Part shown: in pieces, positions 24,677 through 33,716 of the stretch
Position numbering within the stretch: position 1 is the stretch's first letter
Layout of the letters: each line of letters opens with the position of its first letter
From: Halodesulfovibrio spirochaetisodalis
GTDB lineage: Bacteria > Desulfobacterota > Desulfovibrionia > Desulfovibrionales > Desulfovibrionaceae
Direction: 5' to 3'
NCBI RefSeq assembly: GCF_001672295.1
Contig: NZ_JXMS01000014.1
Coordinates: forward strand, 19,545 to 83,544
DNA length: 64,000 nucleotides
Program-made: the position numbers and the translations under genes
Notes under the pieces: generated by a model
The model's input: the letters and a program-made list of their open reading frames with translations, nothing else
What the model was told of the DNA's origin: nothing
The model's database searches: none

Positions 24677-25640
24677 CATTGCACCTGCTGGCGTAGAGTC
24701 TCTGGAAGGGCAGGTTGCACGATTGGAAGATCAGGCCCGTTTTACTCTGGATGCGCTTGAGCTGGCTGCATCACTTGGAGATTTTCAAACGAGCATAAGC
24801 TCGCTACATGAACCTACCTTACTTTTACAGGAGGTAGTCACTCGCGTAGCTACGATTACACCTTTTACCGCTTCTGCTGTATATCTTGTCGATGAGGGGA
24901 CATCAGATTTTTATCTGGCGTATTCAGACCGGCAAGAGTGGAGTGAAAAGATAGAGTCAGCCACAACGTCCTTTATTGATAGCGGAATGTTTTCTTTTGC
25001 TTTGAAAGAAGGAAGGCCGGTTGTTGTTCATGCTGTAGAGGTACAACGAAGAGTATTGCTGCATGTTCTGGAAACATCATCACGTGTTCGTGGCATGTTT
25101 GTAGGGGTGTTTTCTGAAGGTGCCAGCAACCTTACGGCAGTAGAAATGGCTTTATTATCCATTGTCTGTAAAAACTGCGCATCTGCAGTAGAAGCATTTG
25201 AGTTGTACAAGTGTTTTAAGTGTGGTGGCGAGGATATTGTAGCCTTTTCTGATTCACTTCCTGCAGGTGTATTGGATATAGGGAAAAATGGACGTATTCT
25301 TTTTGCCAATAAGTTTGCTGGAAAATTACTGGGAAGCTTTGCTGCTCCTGAAAAACGATCTTTCATAGAATACTTAGTACCTGAGGAACAGGAGCGCATA
25401 GCATCATTGTTGATCAGTTGTTATGCCTTTGGTGTTCCGGCTCAAGAATATCAGACAGAGTCCCTTGCTAAGCCGCAAAGTTCAATGAGAACGCAGACGG
25501 TCTTAAATACGCTGGAGGGACGGAAAATCGTGACCTTGCATCTTACCCCTCTGGAACGTAGCGGAAATATAGTTCTCAGAGGTGTACTGGCTCCTACAGA
25601 CGAGATGCACAACGGAACAGCGGTGGTTGAGGGGATTTAA
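24666..25640 (+). CDS. GAF and PAS domain sensor protein without output domain
   Basis: A 324-residue soluble protein. A short coiled-coil-like start (EGQVARLEDQARFTLDALEL) leads into a GAF-like domain (about residues 40-180: LLQEVVTRVATITPFTASAV, LSIVCKNCASAVEAFELYK). A PAS-like domain follows (about 195-315: SLPAGVLDIGKNGRILFANK). No kinase, GGDEF, EAL or HTH domain follows. Its start codon lies within the end of the HDOD gene, so the two are translationally coupled and probably work as a pair: this protein senses, the HDOD protein transmits. Domains assigned by pattern; the signal is unknown. Confidence 0.72.
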   Translation: MESNIAPAGVESLEGQVARLEDQARFTLDALELAASLGDFQTSISSLHEPTLLLQEVVTRVATITPFTASAVYLVDEGTSDFYLAYSDRQEWSEKIESATTSFIDSGMFSFALKEGRPVVVHAVEVQRRVLLHVLETSSRVRGMFVGVFSEGASNLTAVEMALLSIVCKNCASAVEAFELYKCFKCGGEDIVAFSDSLPAGVLDIGKNGRILFANKFAGKLLGSFAAPEKRSFIEYLVPEEQERIASLLISCYAFGVPAQEYQTESLAKPQSSMRTQTVLNTLEGRKIVTLHLTPLERSGNIVLRGVLAPTDEMHNGTAVVEGI

Positions 25641-25727
25641 TTTTTTGCAGCAGGTAGACTTACGAGTTGTGCCTGAACAGCTTCTTTCTTATTGTTTTCA
25701 TGCGGGATGTAAACAAAAGGATATACT

Positions 25728-25952
25728 ATGCAGATAGAAGTAAAATGCTTTGCAACTCTTTCTGAATTTACGCCGGAAGGAAATATGCTTGCAGTTGAAA
25801 ATGGTGCCACCATCCAGCAAGTGATAACTTTGCTCGGCATTAATGTTGAAGACGTTAAAATTATGTTTATTAATGGAAAGCACGAAGCACTGGAGAGTGT
25901 GCTTAAGGAAGGAGATCGCCTTGGGCTCTTCCCTGCCGTAGGCGGTGGTTAA
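25728..25952 (+). CDS. MoaD/ThiS-like sulfur carrier protein
   Basis: A 74-residue beta-grasp protein: MQIEVKCFATLSEFTPEG, TIQQVITLLGI, IMFINGKHEALESVLKEGDR and a C-terminus GLFPAVGGG. The terminal Gly-Gly is the site where MoaD/ThiS relatives are adenylated by an E1-like enzyme and take up sulfur. No moaE, moeB, thiF or thiG neighbour is present, so molybdopterin, thiamine, tungsten-cofactor or protein-conjugation roles cannot be separated. GGATA precedes the ATG. Strong terminator follows at 26021-26059. Confidence 0.85.
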   Translation: MQIEVKCFATLSEFTPEGNMLAVENGATIQQVITLLGINVEDVKIMFINGKHEALESVLKEGDRLGLFPAVGGG

Positions 25953-26020
25953 TCTTCACTTTGAGTACAAAACCGACTGCCTGATAGATTGAAAAGTCTG
26001 TGCACCCCAAGAAAAGTACA

Positions 26021-26059
26021 AAGCCAAACCCATATATAGACATGGGTTTGGCTTTTTTT
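26021..26059. terminator. Terminator between moaD-like gene and recQ
   Basis: AGCCAAACCCAT pairs with ATGGGTTTGGCT around eight bases, with seven Ts on the plus strand; the minus-strand side is moderately T-rich, so it may serve both convergent genes. Confidence 0.85.
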
Positions 26060-26082
26060 GTGATAATAGCAAAGAGGCTACG

Positions 26083-28299
26083 TTACCATTCTTCAGAGCC
26101 GCTGTTTTTAAGCTCAACAGCAATGCAGCGAAGCAGCCCGTAATCATACTTACCATGCAGAGCTGTATGCGCTCCCTTAATTCCTGTGCCTGTACCAATC
26201 GCAGCTGCAACTTCTGCACGAACCGATTCTACTTCCTGCGCTGTAAGTTGTGCTGTGACAGCCGCCAGCTCAACTTTTCCTAATTCCACAGCACGGGCTA
26301 TATGTCCGTAGATAGTACCGGGAACGAGATTTCGTTCAGCTGCTACTAAATTGATATCACCCAGTTCATTAAAGAGGTCGATAGATTTTTGGACAGTTCC
26401 TGTAATGGTTTTATCGGCGTCTTTTTTCTTTTGCTTTGCAGCTGCACGTTGTGGAAGCGGGGGGAGAGTCTCCGGCCTTCCGTGTTCAGCCTCAAACGCG
26501 AGCAGGACGTTGAGAAGCATATCTCCGTACATGGCAAGTTTTGTTTGTCCGATGCCGTGAATGTTGCAGAGATCATCTTTTTCTATTGGACGATAAGCGG
26601 TCAATTCCAGAAGTGTTTTGTCTGGCAGAACAGAATATGGCGGGATATTCTGCTCGCGTGAAATTTTTGTACGTTCCAGCTTAAGCAAGTCAAGTAACAG
26701 GGTCGCATCAGGGCGCCTCAATGCATCTTCCATGGCAGCATCAAGTTCTTTTTTATTCACATGCTTGGCAGCAGTTGCAGAAAGCGATTCCCTACGCAGG
26801 GAAACGGTTCGCTCGTTGCGTAATATTTCCCAGCTTGTTTCGTTAAGCTTTAAACTTCCGTTTTCAGGATCGGAGTCAAGGAGCTGCAAGGCAACAAGTT
26901 GTCTGAATACTCCCTTCCAAGTTTCCTTTCCAAGTTCTTTTCCGCAAGCAAAGGTTTTTATGAGATTGTGCTCATGTTCTGAAACTCGCTTGGTCAAGTT
27001 ACCGACTAAAATATCAGTCAGGTGTGTAGCGCCAAATCGTTGGCCGGTTCTGAATACACAGGACAAGGCTTTTTGGGCTGCAATCGTGCCATCCCAAGTT
27101 TCCACAGGAAACAGACAAGTATCACAGTTGCCGCATTTTTCTTTTCGAGTTTCACCAAAGTAAGAAAGGATAACGTTGCGGCGGCATTCGGTTGTTTCTA
27201 CGAAGCCAAGCAAAGAATTGAATTTGTGTTGCTCAATGATGGCGCGATTAGTTGAAGAGCGTGTGATCATGCGTCGCGCAAGTACAATATCCTGCATATT
27301 GTAGAGCAATAATGCATCCGCGGGGATACCGTCACGCCCTGCACGTCCGGTTTCCTGATGATAGGCTTCAAGGCTTTTGGGTAGCCCTAAGTGTGCAACA
27401 AAACGAACGTTAGGCTTGTTGATCCCCATGCCGAATGCAACGGTGGCAACCATGATGACGCTCTCTTCCATCATGAACTTTGATTGATTGTGATTCCGTT
27501 GAATTGCACTCATACCTGCATGGTAAGGCAACGCATTAAAACCGGCGGTAATAAGCTTTTCAGCAATTTCTTCAACTTTTTTACGTGACTGGCAGTAGAT
27601 AATTCCGGATTCATCTTTGTAACTGCTGCGTATAAAACTGAAAAGCTGGTCGTATCCTCTTTCCCGGTTTTGAATAGAGTACGTAATGTTCGGGCGATCA
27701 AATCCAGTTGCAAAAACAGGAGCCTGCTGTAGATGAAGCTGCTCGGCAATGTCGTTGCGCGTCGGGCCATCGGCTGTTGCAGTGAGTGCGATGACAGGAA
27801 CCTGCGGAAATCGTTCACGCAGAATGGAGAGCCTGGTGTACTCAGGCCTGAAGTCGTGTCCCCACTGGGATACACAGTGCGCTTCATCAATGGTAAACAA
27901 TGCCGGTCTGATAGTATCAAGCAGTGCGAGAAATACGGGAGTCACAAGGCGTTCTGGAGCGACATACAGCATGTCCAGCTCACCATTGCGCAATTGCAGT
28001 TCTACTTGTGCCTGTTCCTGCGGGCTTTGGCTGGAATTTAAAAAAGCTGCCCGAATGCCCATTTGCACAAGTTCATTAACTTGATCCTGCATGAGAGCAA
28101 TAAGTGGCGATACAATAATTCCGGTTCCGTCCCGGACAATTGATGGAAGCTGATAGCATAGGGACTTTCCGCTGCCTGTCGGCATGATAACAAGAGCATC
28201 ACCGCCGTTAATCATCTGATTAACGATCTCTTCCTGCTTACCGCGAAAGTCTCTGAAGCCGTATGTCGTCCTAAGGATCTCTAGTGGAGTTTGATTCAT
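26083..28299 (-). CDS. recQ: ATP-dependent DNA helicase RecQ
   Basis: 3'-5' helicase for recombination and replication-fork repair. Domains in order: helicase core with Walker A PTGSGKSLCYQLP (about residues 40-52), the DEAH box (138-141) followed by CVSQWGHDFRPEY, and helicase motif VI HQETGRAGRDG. Then comes the RecQ zinc site (CRRN...CGNCDTC) with winged helix, an HRDC domain near 530-600, and a C-terminal helix-turn-helix region (DINLVAAERNLVPGTIYGHI). At 738 residues it is longer than E. coli RecQ because of that C-terminal extension, which is common in related bacteria. Confidence 0.95.
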   Translation of the reverse strand: MNQTPLEILRTTYGFRDFRGKQEEIVNQMINGGDALVIMPTGSGKSLCYQLPSIVRDGTGIIVSPLIALMQDQVNELVQMGIRAAFLNSSQSPQEQAQVELQLRNGELDMLYVAPERLVTPVFLALLDTIRPALFTIDEAHCVSQWGHDFRPEYTRLSILRERFPQVPVIALTATADGPTRNDIAEQLHLQQAPVFATGFDRPNITYSIQNRERGYDQLFSFIRSSYKDESGIIYCQSRKKVEEIAEKLITAGFNALPYHAGMSAIQRNHNQSKFMMEESVIMVATVAFGMGINKPNVRFVAHLGLPKSLEAYHQETGRAGRDGIPADALLLYNMQDIVLARRMITRSSTNRAIIEQHKFNSLLGFVETTECRRNVILSYFGETRKEKCGNCDTCLFPVETWDGTIAAQKALSCVFRTGQRFGATHLTDILVGNLTKRVSEHEHNLIKTFACGKELGKETWKGVFRQLVALQLLDSDPENGSLKLNETSWEILRNERTVSLRRESLSATAAKHVNKKELDAAMEDALRRPDATLLLDLLKLERTKISREQNIPPYSVLPDKTLLELTAYRPIEKDDLCNIHGIGQTKLAMYGDMLLNVLLAFEAEHGRPETLPPLPQRAAAKQKKKDADKTITGTVQKSIDLFNELGDINLVAAERNLVPGTIYGHIARAVELGKVELAAVTAQLTAQEVESVRAEVAAAIGTGTGIKGAHTALHGKYDYGLLRCIAVELKNSGSEEW

Positions 28300-28383
28300 T
28301 GTTCCCTCGTGTGTGCGGGAAGATAGCGTATGACGTTGCGCTTAGCAAAGTTTTTGCGCGGAAGGCCTTGGCTCCGTTTTTGG

Positions 28384-28878
28384 TTAGCTGGATTTGGAAG
28401 CAAGGTTTGCTTTATTTGCCCAAGGGTAATCCAGAAACCATCCGGTTGGGCACATAAAAGAGTGTGTTGGGCAATCTTCCGGAGTCAGAAATTCTGGATT
28501 TTCAGGTAGCTCAGTTGCGGTGAGTATTTTCCCACGGCACCGGCAGCCAAGTGAGTAGGGAGGTAGCATGCGTATAAAATCTGGATGCGATGCTGCAATA
28601 ATTTTTCCGCGTAGCTTTTCGCAGGTAGCGCATGCTTGTTGTTTGTCTGCAAGATGTTCAATGTGATCAATGGTTATTTCCAAGTACAAGCAACGGTCTT
28701 CAACGAGTGCTCTCATCGTTTTCAAATGTTCTGTCCTCCATTCCATCACGGCATCCATGAATGCATTGAGGTCTTCATCTGAAGCTTCATGCTCTTCCAT
28801 TAGCAGCCAGACAACTTGACCGGACAGACGCGTGAATAAGGGGTGAAGGTTGGACAGTGTGGTGTCATCAGTCTGCAT
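28384..28878 (-). CDS. Unrecognised 164-residue Cys-rich protein
   Basis: Not recognised. The N-terminal half is helical (LHPLFTRLSGQVVWLLMEEH, FMDAVMEWRTEHLKTMRALV). The C-terminal half carries cysteines in clusters, CATCEKLRG, LGCRCRG and CPTHSFMCP, with nearby His residues, suggesting a zinc or iron-sulfur site. No signal peptide. It lies between recQ and lon on the same strand, with an 84-bp gap before recQ and a 30-bp palindrome upstream. Confidence 0.75.
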   Translation of the reverse strand: MQTDDTTLSNLHPLFTRLSGQVVWLLMEEHEASDEDLNAFMDAVMEWRTEHLKTMRALVEDRCLYLEITIDHIEHLADKQQACATCEKLRGKIIAASHPDFIRMLPPYSLGCRCRGKILTATELPENPEFLTPEDCPTHSFMCPTGWFLDYPWANKANLASKSS

Positions 28879-28900
28879 TTGCTATATCCTTTTGCAAAAG

Positions 28901-28930
28901 CAAGGCGGTGAACACGTGTTCACCGCCTTG
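28901..28930. terminator. 30-bp perfect palindrome downstream of lon
   Basis: Half-site CAAGGCGGTGAACAC followed directly by its exact complement. As RNA it would fold into a long GC-rich hairpin between lon and the Cys-rich gene. The T-run after it is weak on both strands (CTTTTGC on the minus), so it may be a terminator, an mRNA-stabilising hairpin or a protein-binding palindrome. Confidence 0.55.
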
Positions 28931-29007
28931 GGCTGTATATTATATCTAGATGGTTCGGCTGCCGGAGGCTGGACATGAGTCCAGACTGTGCGGTTCATGG
29001 CGGCTGA

Positions 29008-31410
29008 TTATTTAAAGGCCAGCGGAATAATATCCTCAATATGAGAGGCTGTGTGCACTTCAATTTTCTTGAGGAGATCAGCCGGAACATCTTCAAGATC
29101 TTTTTCATTCTGCTTTGGAATGCACACGTGTTTAAGACCGCGGGCTACTCCAGCAAGAATTTTCTCTTTGATACCACCGACAGGCAGAACTCGACCACGC
29201 AGGGTAATTTCACCTGTCATGCACAGTTCGTTGTTTACAGGTTTTTCTGAGAGTGCAGAGAGAAGTGCAATCAACAACGTTACACCAGCTGACGGACCGT
29301 CTTTAGGTGTGGCACCTGCAGGAACATGAATATGGATATCGTGGGTATCAAGGAAGTCAGGATCTATCTTTAACTCTTCAGCATGTGCACGTGCATAGCT
29401 CAATGCTGCCTGTGCAGACTCTTTCATGACATCCCCAAGCTGGCCGGTAAGAGTGAGTTTTCCCTTACCTTTCATCAGGGTGACTTCTACATTGAGCATA
29501 ACCCCGCCGTATGGAGTCCATGCAAGTCCTTGTGCTACGCCCGGCATTTGGTCAGCATCTTTTTCTTCATCAATAAAGCGTGGAATGCCGAGTAGTTTTT
29601 GTAGAGTCTTAGCCGTTACCTTGTATGGACCAGCAGTACCCTCTGCTTTTTGACGGGCAAGTTTGCGGCACACAGACCCAATTTCACGCTCGAGGTTACG
29701 CAGTCCTGCTTCGCGGGTGTACTCCTGAATGATTTTGGAAAGGACACTGTCCGCAATAGAGACCTCATCAGTCTTCAGACCGTTTTCCTCAGCCTGTCTA
29801 GGCAACAGGTAGCGGCGGGCAATGCGAGTTTTTTCCTGCATGGTGTACCCTGGAATCTGGATCACTTCCATGCGATCACGCAACGGCCCCGGGATGGTAT
29901 CAAGCTGGTTTGCGGTGCAGATAAACATAACTTTGGACAGATCAAACGGTACGTTTAAGTAATGGTCTGAGAAGTTACTGTTTTGTTCAGGGTCAAGCAC
30001 TTCAAGTAACGCTGAAGATGGATCACCCCTGAAGTCTGAGCCAAGCTTGTCGATTTCGTCCAGCATGATAACAGGGTTGCGTGTTCCCATGAGCTTCATT
30101 GTCTGGATGATACGACCCGGCATCGCACCTACATATGTGCGACGGTGTCCACGGATTTCTGCTTCGTCACGCATGCCGCCAAGAGAAATACGCTGGAATT
30201 TACGACCGAGTGAACGGGCAATGGAACGTCCGAGAGACGTTTTACCTACACCCGGAGGGCCCGCAAAACAAAGGATAGGCCCTTTGGATTTTGGATTAAG
30301 TTTACGTACTGATAAATATTCAAGAATTCGATCTTTTACTTTTTCAAGACCGTAGTGATCTTCGTCAAGAATTTCCTGTGCTTTCAGGATATCCAGACGG
30401 TCACGGGAAAGTTTTTTCCATGGAAGCTCGGAGAGCCACTCAAGGTAGTTACGTACCACACTTGCTTCTGAGGATTCAGGGTGCATGCCGGTGAGGCGGC
30501 GCAACTGCTTTGTTGCTTCTTTACGTACGTCTTTAGGTAAGCCTGCCTTATCAAGTGCTTCTGCAAGCTCTTCGGCTTCTTCTTCAGCACCTTCACCTTC
30601 TCCAAGCTCAGTGCGGATAGCTTTTAGCTGCTCGCGCAAGTAGTAGTCACGCTGAGCTTTGTCCATACCTTCGCGAGCCATGGACTGAATGCGAGCCTGT
30701 ACGTTTGCAACCTCAGATTCTTTTTGAAGCTGTTTGTTAACAAGATCAAGGCGTTCGAGCGGGTCATTGCATTCAAGAATGGATTGGGCATCAGGCACTT
30801 TCATTCGTAGATTTGCTGCAATCAAATCTGCAAGGCGTCCCGGATCATGCACTGTGTTGAGAACAGACATGATTTCTGATGTGGCAACGCCGCGAAGAGA
30901 GAGAATTTCTTCACTCTGCTCACGAACAGCACGCATCATAGCTTCTGTTTCAACGGAAACTTCTTCAATTTCAATTTCTTCAAGACCGTTTACTTCAGCA
31001 GTGAGGTACGGCTCAGTGCTAGTGAAACGTTCAATTTTAGCGCGGCTTACACCCTGCACGAGCACCTTCAGGCGTCCGTCAGGCATTTTAAGCATGCGCA
31101 TGATCATCACAACGGTACCTGTAGTGTGCAGATCCTCAGGTGTCGGATCTTCAGTTGCTTCATCTTTCTGTGTTGTGATCATCATGTAGCGGCTGCCGTT
31201 GAGCGCAGCATCTACAGCTTGGATAGATTTTTCACGTCCAACAAAGAGAGGAAGAATCATATAGTTGAAGACAACGATATCTCGAACCGGAAGTACTGGC
31301 AGATCTGCAGGAAATTCCGGCAAAGTCGCATCGGAATCGTGATCTAATGCGCCTGCAAGAACTTCTTCTTCGGTTATGATCGGTGTGTTGTTCATCATAT
31401 CATCGGTCAT
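29008..31410 (-). CDS. lon: ATP-dependent protease Lon
   Basis: AAA+ serine-lysine protease that degrades misfolded and regulatory proteins in the cytoplasm. Order: N-terminal substrate domain (from LPVLPVRDIVVFNYMILPLF), coiled-coil region, Walker A GPPGVGKTS with GGMRDEAEIRGHRRTYVGAM, Walker B VIMLDEIDK, then the protease domain with the catalytic Ser in DGPSAGVT (Ser707) and the Lys in the GGIKEK segment. 800 residues is normal. GGAGGGC precedes the ATG. Upstream is the acylphosphatase gene, with a 68-bp gap that may hold a lon promoter (TATATA at the edge). Confidence 0.97.
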   Translation of the reverse strand: MTDDMMNNTPIITEEEVLAGALDHDSDATLPEFPADLPVLPVRDIVVFNYMILPLFVGREKSIQAVDAALNGSRYMMITTQKDEATEDPTPEDLHTTGTVVMIMRMLKMPDGRLKVLVQGVSRAKIERFTSTEPYLTAEVNGLEEIEIEEVSVETEAMMRAVREQSEEILSLRGVATSEIMSVLNTVHDPGRLADLIAANLRMKVPDAQSILECNDPLERLDLVNKQLQKESEVANVQARIQSMAREGMDKAQRDYYLREQLKAIRTELGEGEGAEEEAEELAEALDKAGLPKDVRKEATKQLRRLTGMHPESSEASVVRNYLEWLSELPWKKLSRDRLDILKAQEILDEDHYGLEKVKDRILEYLSVRKLNPKSKGPILCFAGPPGVGKTSLGRSIARSLGRKFQRISLGGMRDEAEIRGHRRTYVGAMPGRIIQTMKLMGTRNPVIMLDEIDKLGSDFRGDPSSALLEVLDPEQNSNFSDHYLNVPFDLSKVMFICTANQLDTIPGPLRDRMEVIQIPGYTMQEKTRIARRYLLPRQAEENGLKTDEVSIADSVLSKIIQEYTREAGLRNLEREIGSVCRKLARQKAEGTAGPYKVTAKTLQKLLGIPRFIDEEKDADQMPGVAQGLAWTPYGGVMLNVEVTLMKGKGKLTLTGQLGDVMKESAQAALSYARAHAEELKIDPDFLDTHDIHIHVPAGATPKDGPSAGVTLLIALLSALSEKPVNNELCMTGEITLRGRVLPVGGIKEKILAGVARGLKHVCIPKQNEKDLEDVPADLLKKIEVHTASHIEDIIPLAFK

Positions 31411-31478
31411 GGGTGCCCTCCAGCCGAGCTGGTACGGTGTTATATATTGTCTGCCATAGCCCTGGCAGTGACATGCAG

Positions 31479-31748
31479 TTACTGCATTGAAAATTCAGTA
31501 AGTTCTTCCTGTAAATTTGTATCACACGGTATTACGTCAGCAACGCGGCTGCTGACAGGGCCTTGCCAGAGTTCTTTTTCGAACTGGCGTAAACTGCCAA
31601 GGTCTCCTTCGGCAACAATCTCGACACTTCCATCAGGACGATTACGAACCCAGCCATGTAATCCCAACGAAAAAGCTGTGTGGTGAGTCCAATACCGGAA
31701 TCCTACCCCTTGCACTTTCCCCGTTACAATATAACGCTGTCTGGCCAT
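31479..31748 (-). CDS. acyP: Acylphosphatase
   Basis: Hydrolyses acyl phosphates such as carbamoyl phosphate or 1,3-bisphosphoglycerate. The 89 residues carry both family motifs: GKVQGVGFRYWT with the catalytic Arg, and GWVRNRPDGSVEIVAEG with the catalytic Asn. The ATG at 31746-31748 follows a near-perfect AAAGGAGG; an upstream in-frame ATG within radC lacks one. 22 bp after radC, so same operon. Confidence 0.95.
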   Translation of the reverse strand: MARQRYIVTGKVQGVGFRYWTHHTAFSLGLHGWVRNRPDGSVEIVAEGDLGSLRQFEKELWQGPVSSRVADVIPCDTNLQEELTEFSMQ

Positions 31749-31770
31749 GATACGCCTCCTTTGGAAGGTT

Positions 31771-32448
31771 TTACATGTGTCCCTCATCTTTCAGGCTGTA
31801 ATACGTATCCGCGGTAATAATCAGATGGTCGAGCAGTCGGATGCCTAAAATTCGTCCAGCCTGAACGATATGCCGTGTTATTTCTATATCCGGTGAGGAA
31901 GGAGTCAGGTTTCCACCCGGATGGTTGTGAACAATAACCAGCGAGCTTGCTTTGCGTTGCAGAGCCTGCTCCATGAGCTCCCTTGGGTAGATCATGGTGG
32001 TGTTTACTGTTCCTGTTGAAATTCGCTCCCACGAAAGAAGTCTGTTCTGGTTATCGAGAAACGCAGCCCAGAATTCTTCTTTTTCTTTGCGCCCCAGTCG
32101 GGTACGCGCCATTTCTGCGACTTCGGCAGGGCTTGAAAGCTGCTTTTTCTCACGAATGCCGGATTCCATGTATCTGGAAAACAGCTCTCGCAAAAGCTTC
32201 CAGTGGCTTATCAGAGAATCGCCGAATCCTTTGAGTTTTCGGAGCTCTTCATCCTGCGCGTCAAGTACGCCACGTAGCGTTCCGAACTTATTTAACAGTT
32301 CTTTTGCCAGTGGCTTTGTATCTGAGCGTAAAATTACTGTCCCGAGCACGAGCTCAAGAATTTCGTAGTCCGCGAGGGACTGTTCGTCTTTGTGTAATTT
32401 TTCGCGCAGACGCTTTCTGTGTCCATGATAGTGAGCTTTTTCTGTCAT
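31771..32448 (-). CDS. radC: RadC family JAB1/MPN domain protein
   Basis: A 225-residue protein with an N-terminal helix-hairpin-helix region (LRKLKGFGDSLISHWKLL) and a C-terminal JAB/MPN metalloprotease-like domain whose zinc motif is VIVHNHPGGNLTPSSPDIEI (H-x-H-P-x-G...D), ending LLDHLIITADTYYSLKDEG. The family's early DNA-repair role is doubtful; no target is visible here. A clear promoter lies upstream (32495-32523). Confidence 0.92.
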   Translation of the reverse strand: MTEKAHYHGHRKRLREKLHKDEQSLADYEILELVLGTVILRSDTKPLAKELLNKFGTLRGVLDAQDEELRKLKGFGDSLISHWKLLRELFSRYMESGIREKKQLSSPAEVAEMARTRLGRKEKEEFWAAFLDNQNRLLSWERISTGTVNTTMIYPRELMEQALQRKASSLVIVHNHPGGNLTPSSPDIEITRHIVQAGRILGIRLLDHLIITADTYYSLKDEGHM

Positions 32449-32494
32449 AATAAACAGGAATTGCGACGTGGCAAGCGGTAACAGGTGAAATTTA

Positions 32495-32523
32495 ATTATA
32501 TTTTAACAAAAAATGATCATCAA
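32495..32523 (-). promoter_or_regulatory. Sigma-70 promoter for radC-acyP
   Basis: Minus strand -35 TTGATG (32518-32523), 17-bp spacer, -10 TATAAT (32495-32500), in an AT-rich gap; about 45 bp upstream of the radC ATG. Confidence 0.8.
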
Positions 32524-32567
32524 CTCGGAAAAAATATATCAAAAAGATATAAAAATATGCAAAATAA

Positions 32568-33539
32568 CTACTTTTGCGGAGAAAAAAGTGCAAGAAGGCC
32601 GGCTACTAAAATTTCCATTGCCTGTTCTGGCTTACGTTCACCCGTTTTGATGCCGGTTTCAGCTTCCAGAGCAAGATCCCAAATTTTTGAGAGACGTACA
32701 GGGCCGAGACTGGTAGCTAGACGCTTTTTTTGTTGCATGACATTTGAAGGCAGCCGAACCGTTTCTCCAGCATAGAGTTGCCACAGAATTCGAGCTTCGC
32801 GCAGGAGCATCGCCAGAAACGAAAAGATCATGGCGTCTCCGGCTTCCTGACTGGATATGACCTTGTTCCACACTTTGTCTGGTGCTTTGCCGGACTGTAG
32901 CGCGTTAATGAATGCGAATATGTCCATATCAGCATCATGGGAAATATCTTTAATATGTTCGGCAGTTATTGTTCGAGATTCACCTGTTGCGAGCGCCAGT
33001 TTGTCCAGCTCGTTTTTTGCTGCCGAAGCATCCTGCGGCAGAACCTGCGACAGGGCATGAACAATCTTTTGCTCGATCTGCACCTTATTTTTTGCAGCCC
33101 ACTGCTCTATAAAACCGCGCATGGCGCGTTCATTAAGTCCGGCAGATTGCCAGATCCACGCTTTGGTTTCAGCAAGCTTCCAGCATGGAAGTTTTTTCAC
33201 TGCAGCAGGGATCTTAGGTTTGCCTCGGTCATATGGTGCCTCAAGACAAATAATAACCCATGCCAGCGGGTTGAATTGCCCTAAGCTGGTGCTCAGTTTA
33301 CGCCATGCATCAATAGGCAGGTTTTGCGCATTGCGGATAATAAGTACTTTAGGAGAAGCAAACAGTCCTTGCAGTGTCAGGTTTTCCCAAAAAACAGGAG
33401 GCAGCCCTTCATCGCTCCAGTATACATGTTTTTCCCACCTTCCTTCGGGAGCTGGATTATCCTGCATAAGAGTGTCGATGTGATTTTTAGTCAGCTGTAT
33501 ATCCGGGCAGACGCAAATGTAAAATCCGGGTCTAGACAT
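32568..33539 (-). CDS. holA: DNA polymerase III delta subunit
   Basis: Subunit of the clamp loader that opens the beta clamp at primed DNA. The 323 residues show the HolA pattern: an N-terminal AAA-like fold without a P-loop (FWENLTLQGLFASPKVLIIRNAQ), a middle LDKLALATG segment that fits KLxLY/T-type delta motifs, and a helical C-terminal collar (ALQSGKAPDKVWNK to FSFLAMLLREARILWQLY). Weakly conserved family, but the layout and the lptE neighbour support it. Confidence 0.85.
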   Translation of the reverse strand: MSRPGFYICVCPDIQLTKNHIDTLMQDNPAPEGRWEKHVYWSDEGLPPVFWENLTLQGLFASPKVLIIRNAQNLPIDAWRKLSTSLGQFNPLAWVIICLEAPYDRGKPKIPAAVKKLPCWKLAETKAWIWQSAGLNERAMRGFIEQWAAKNKVQIEQKIVHALSQVLPQDASAAKNELDKLALATGESRTITAEHIKDISHDADMDIFAFINALQSGKAPDKVWNKVISSQEAGDAMIFSFLAMLLREARILWQLYAGETVRLPSNVMQQKKRLATSLGPVRLSKIWDLALEAETGIKTGERKPEQAMEILVAGLLALFSPQK

Positions 33540-33635
33540 GGTATATCCTGTTTTCTTGTGTTCAAGTGGGCAGCAAGCACTAGTAGTAGGCTTTGCAGTG
33601 AAGCAAAATGATATTCAGCGGGTTGTGCTGTATTC

Positions 33636-33669
33636 AATAAAAAAGGCTCGAAGTGATAACTCCGAGCCT
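33636..33669 (-). terminator. Terminator between lptE and holA
   Basis: Minus strand GGCTCG...CGAGCC hairpin with further inner pairing (AGT/ACT) and six Ts followed by ATT. It splits the lptE-holA pair into separate transcripts, or gives partial read-through. Confidence 0.8.
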
Positions 33670-33716
33670 CTTTATATACAATGGTATCGCGCAGGTCTAT
33701 GGTATGCGCTGCGAAG

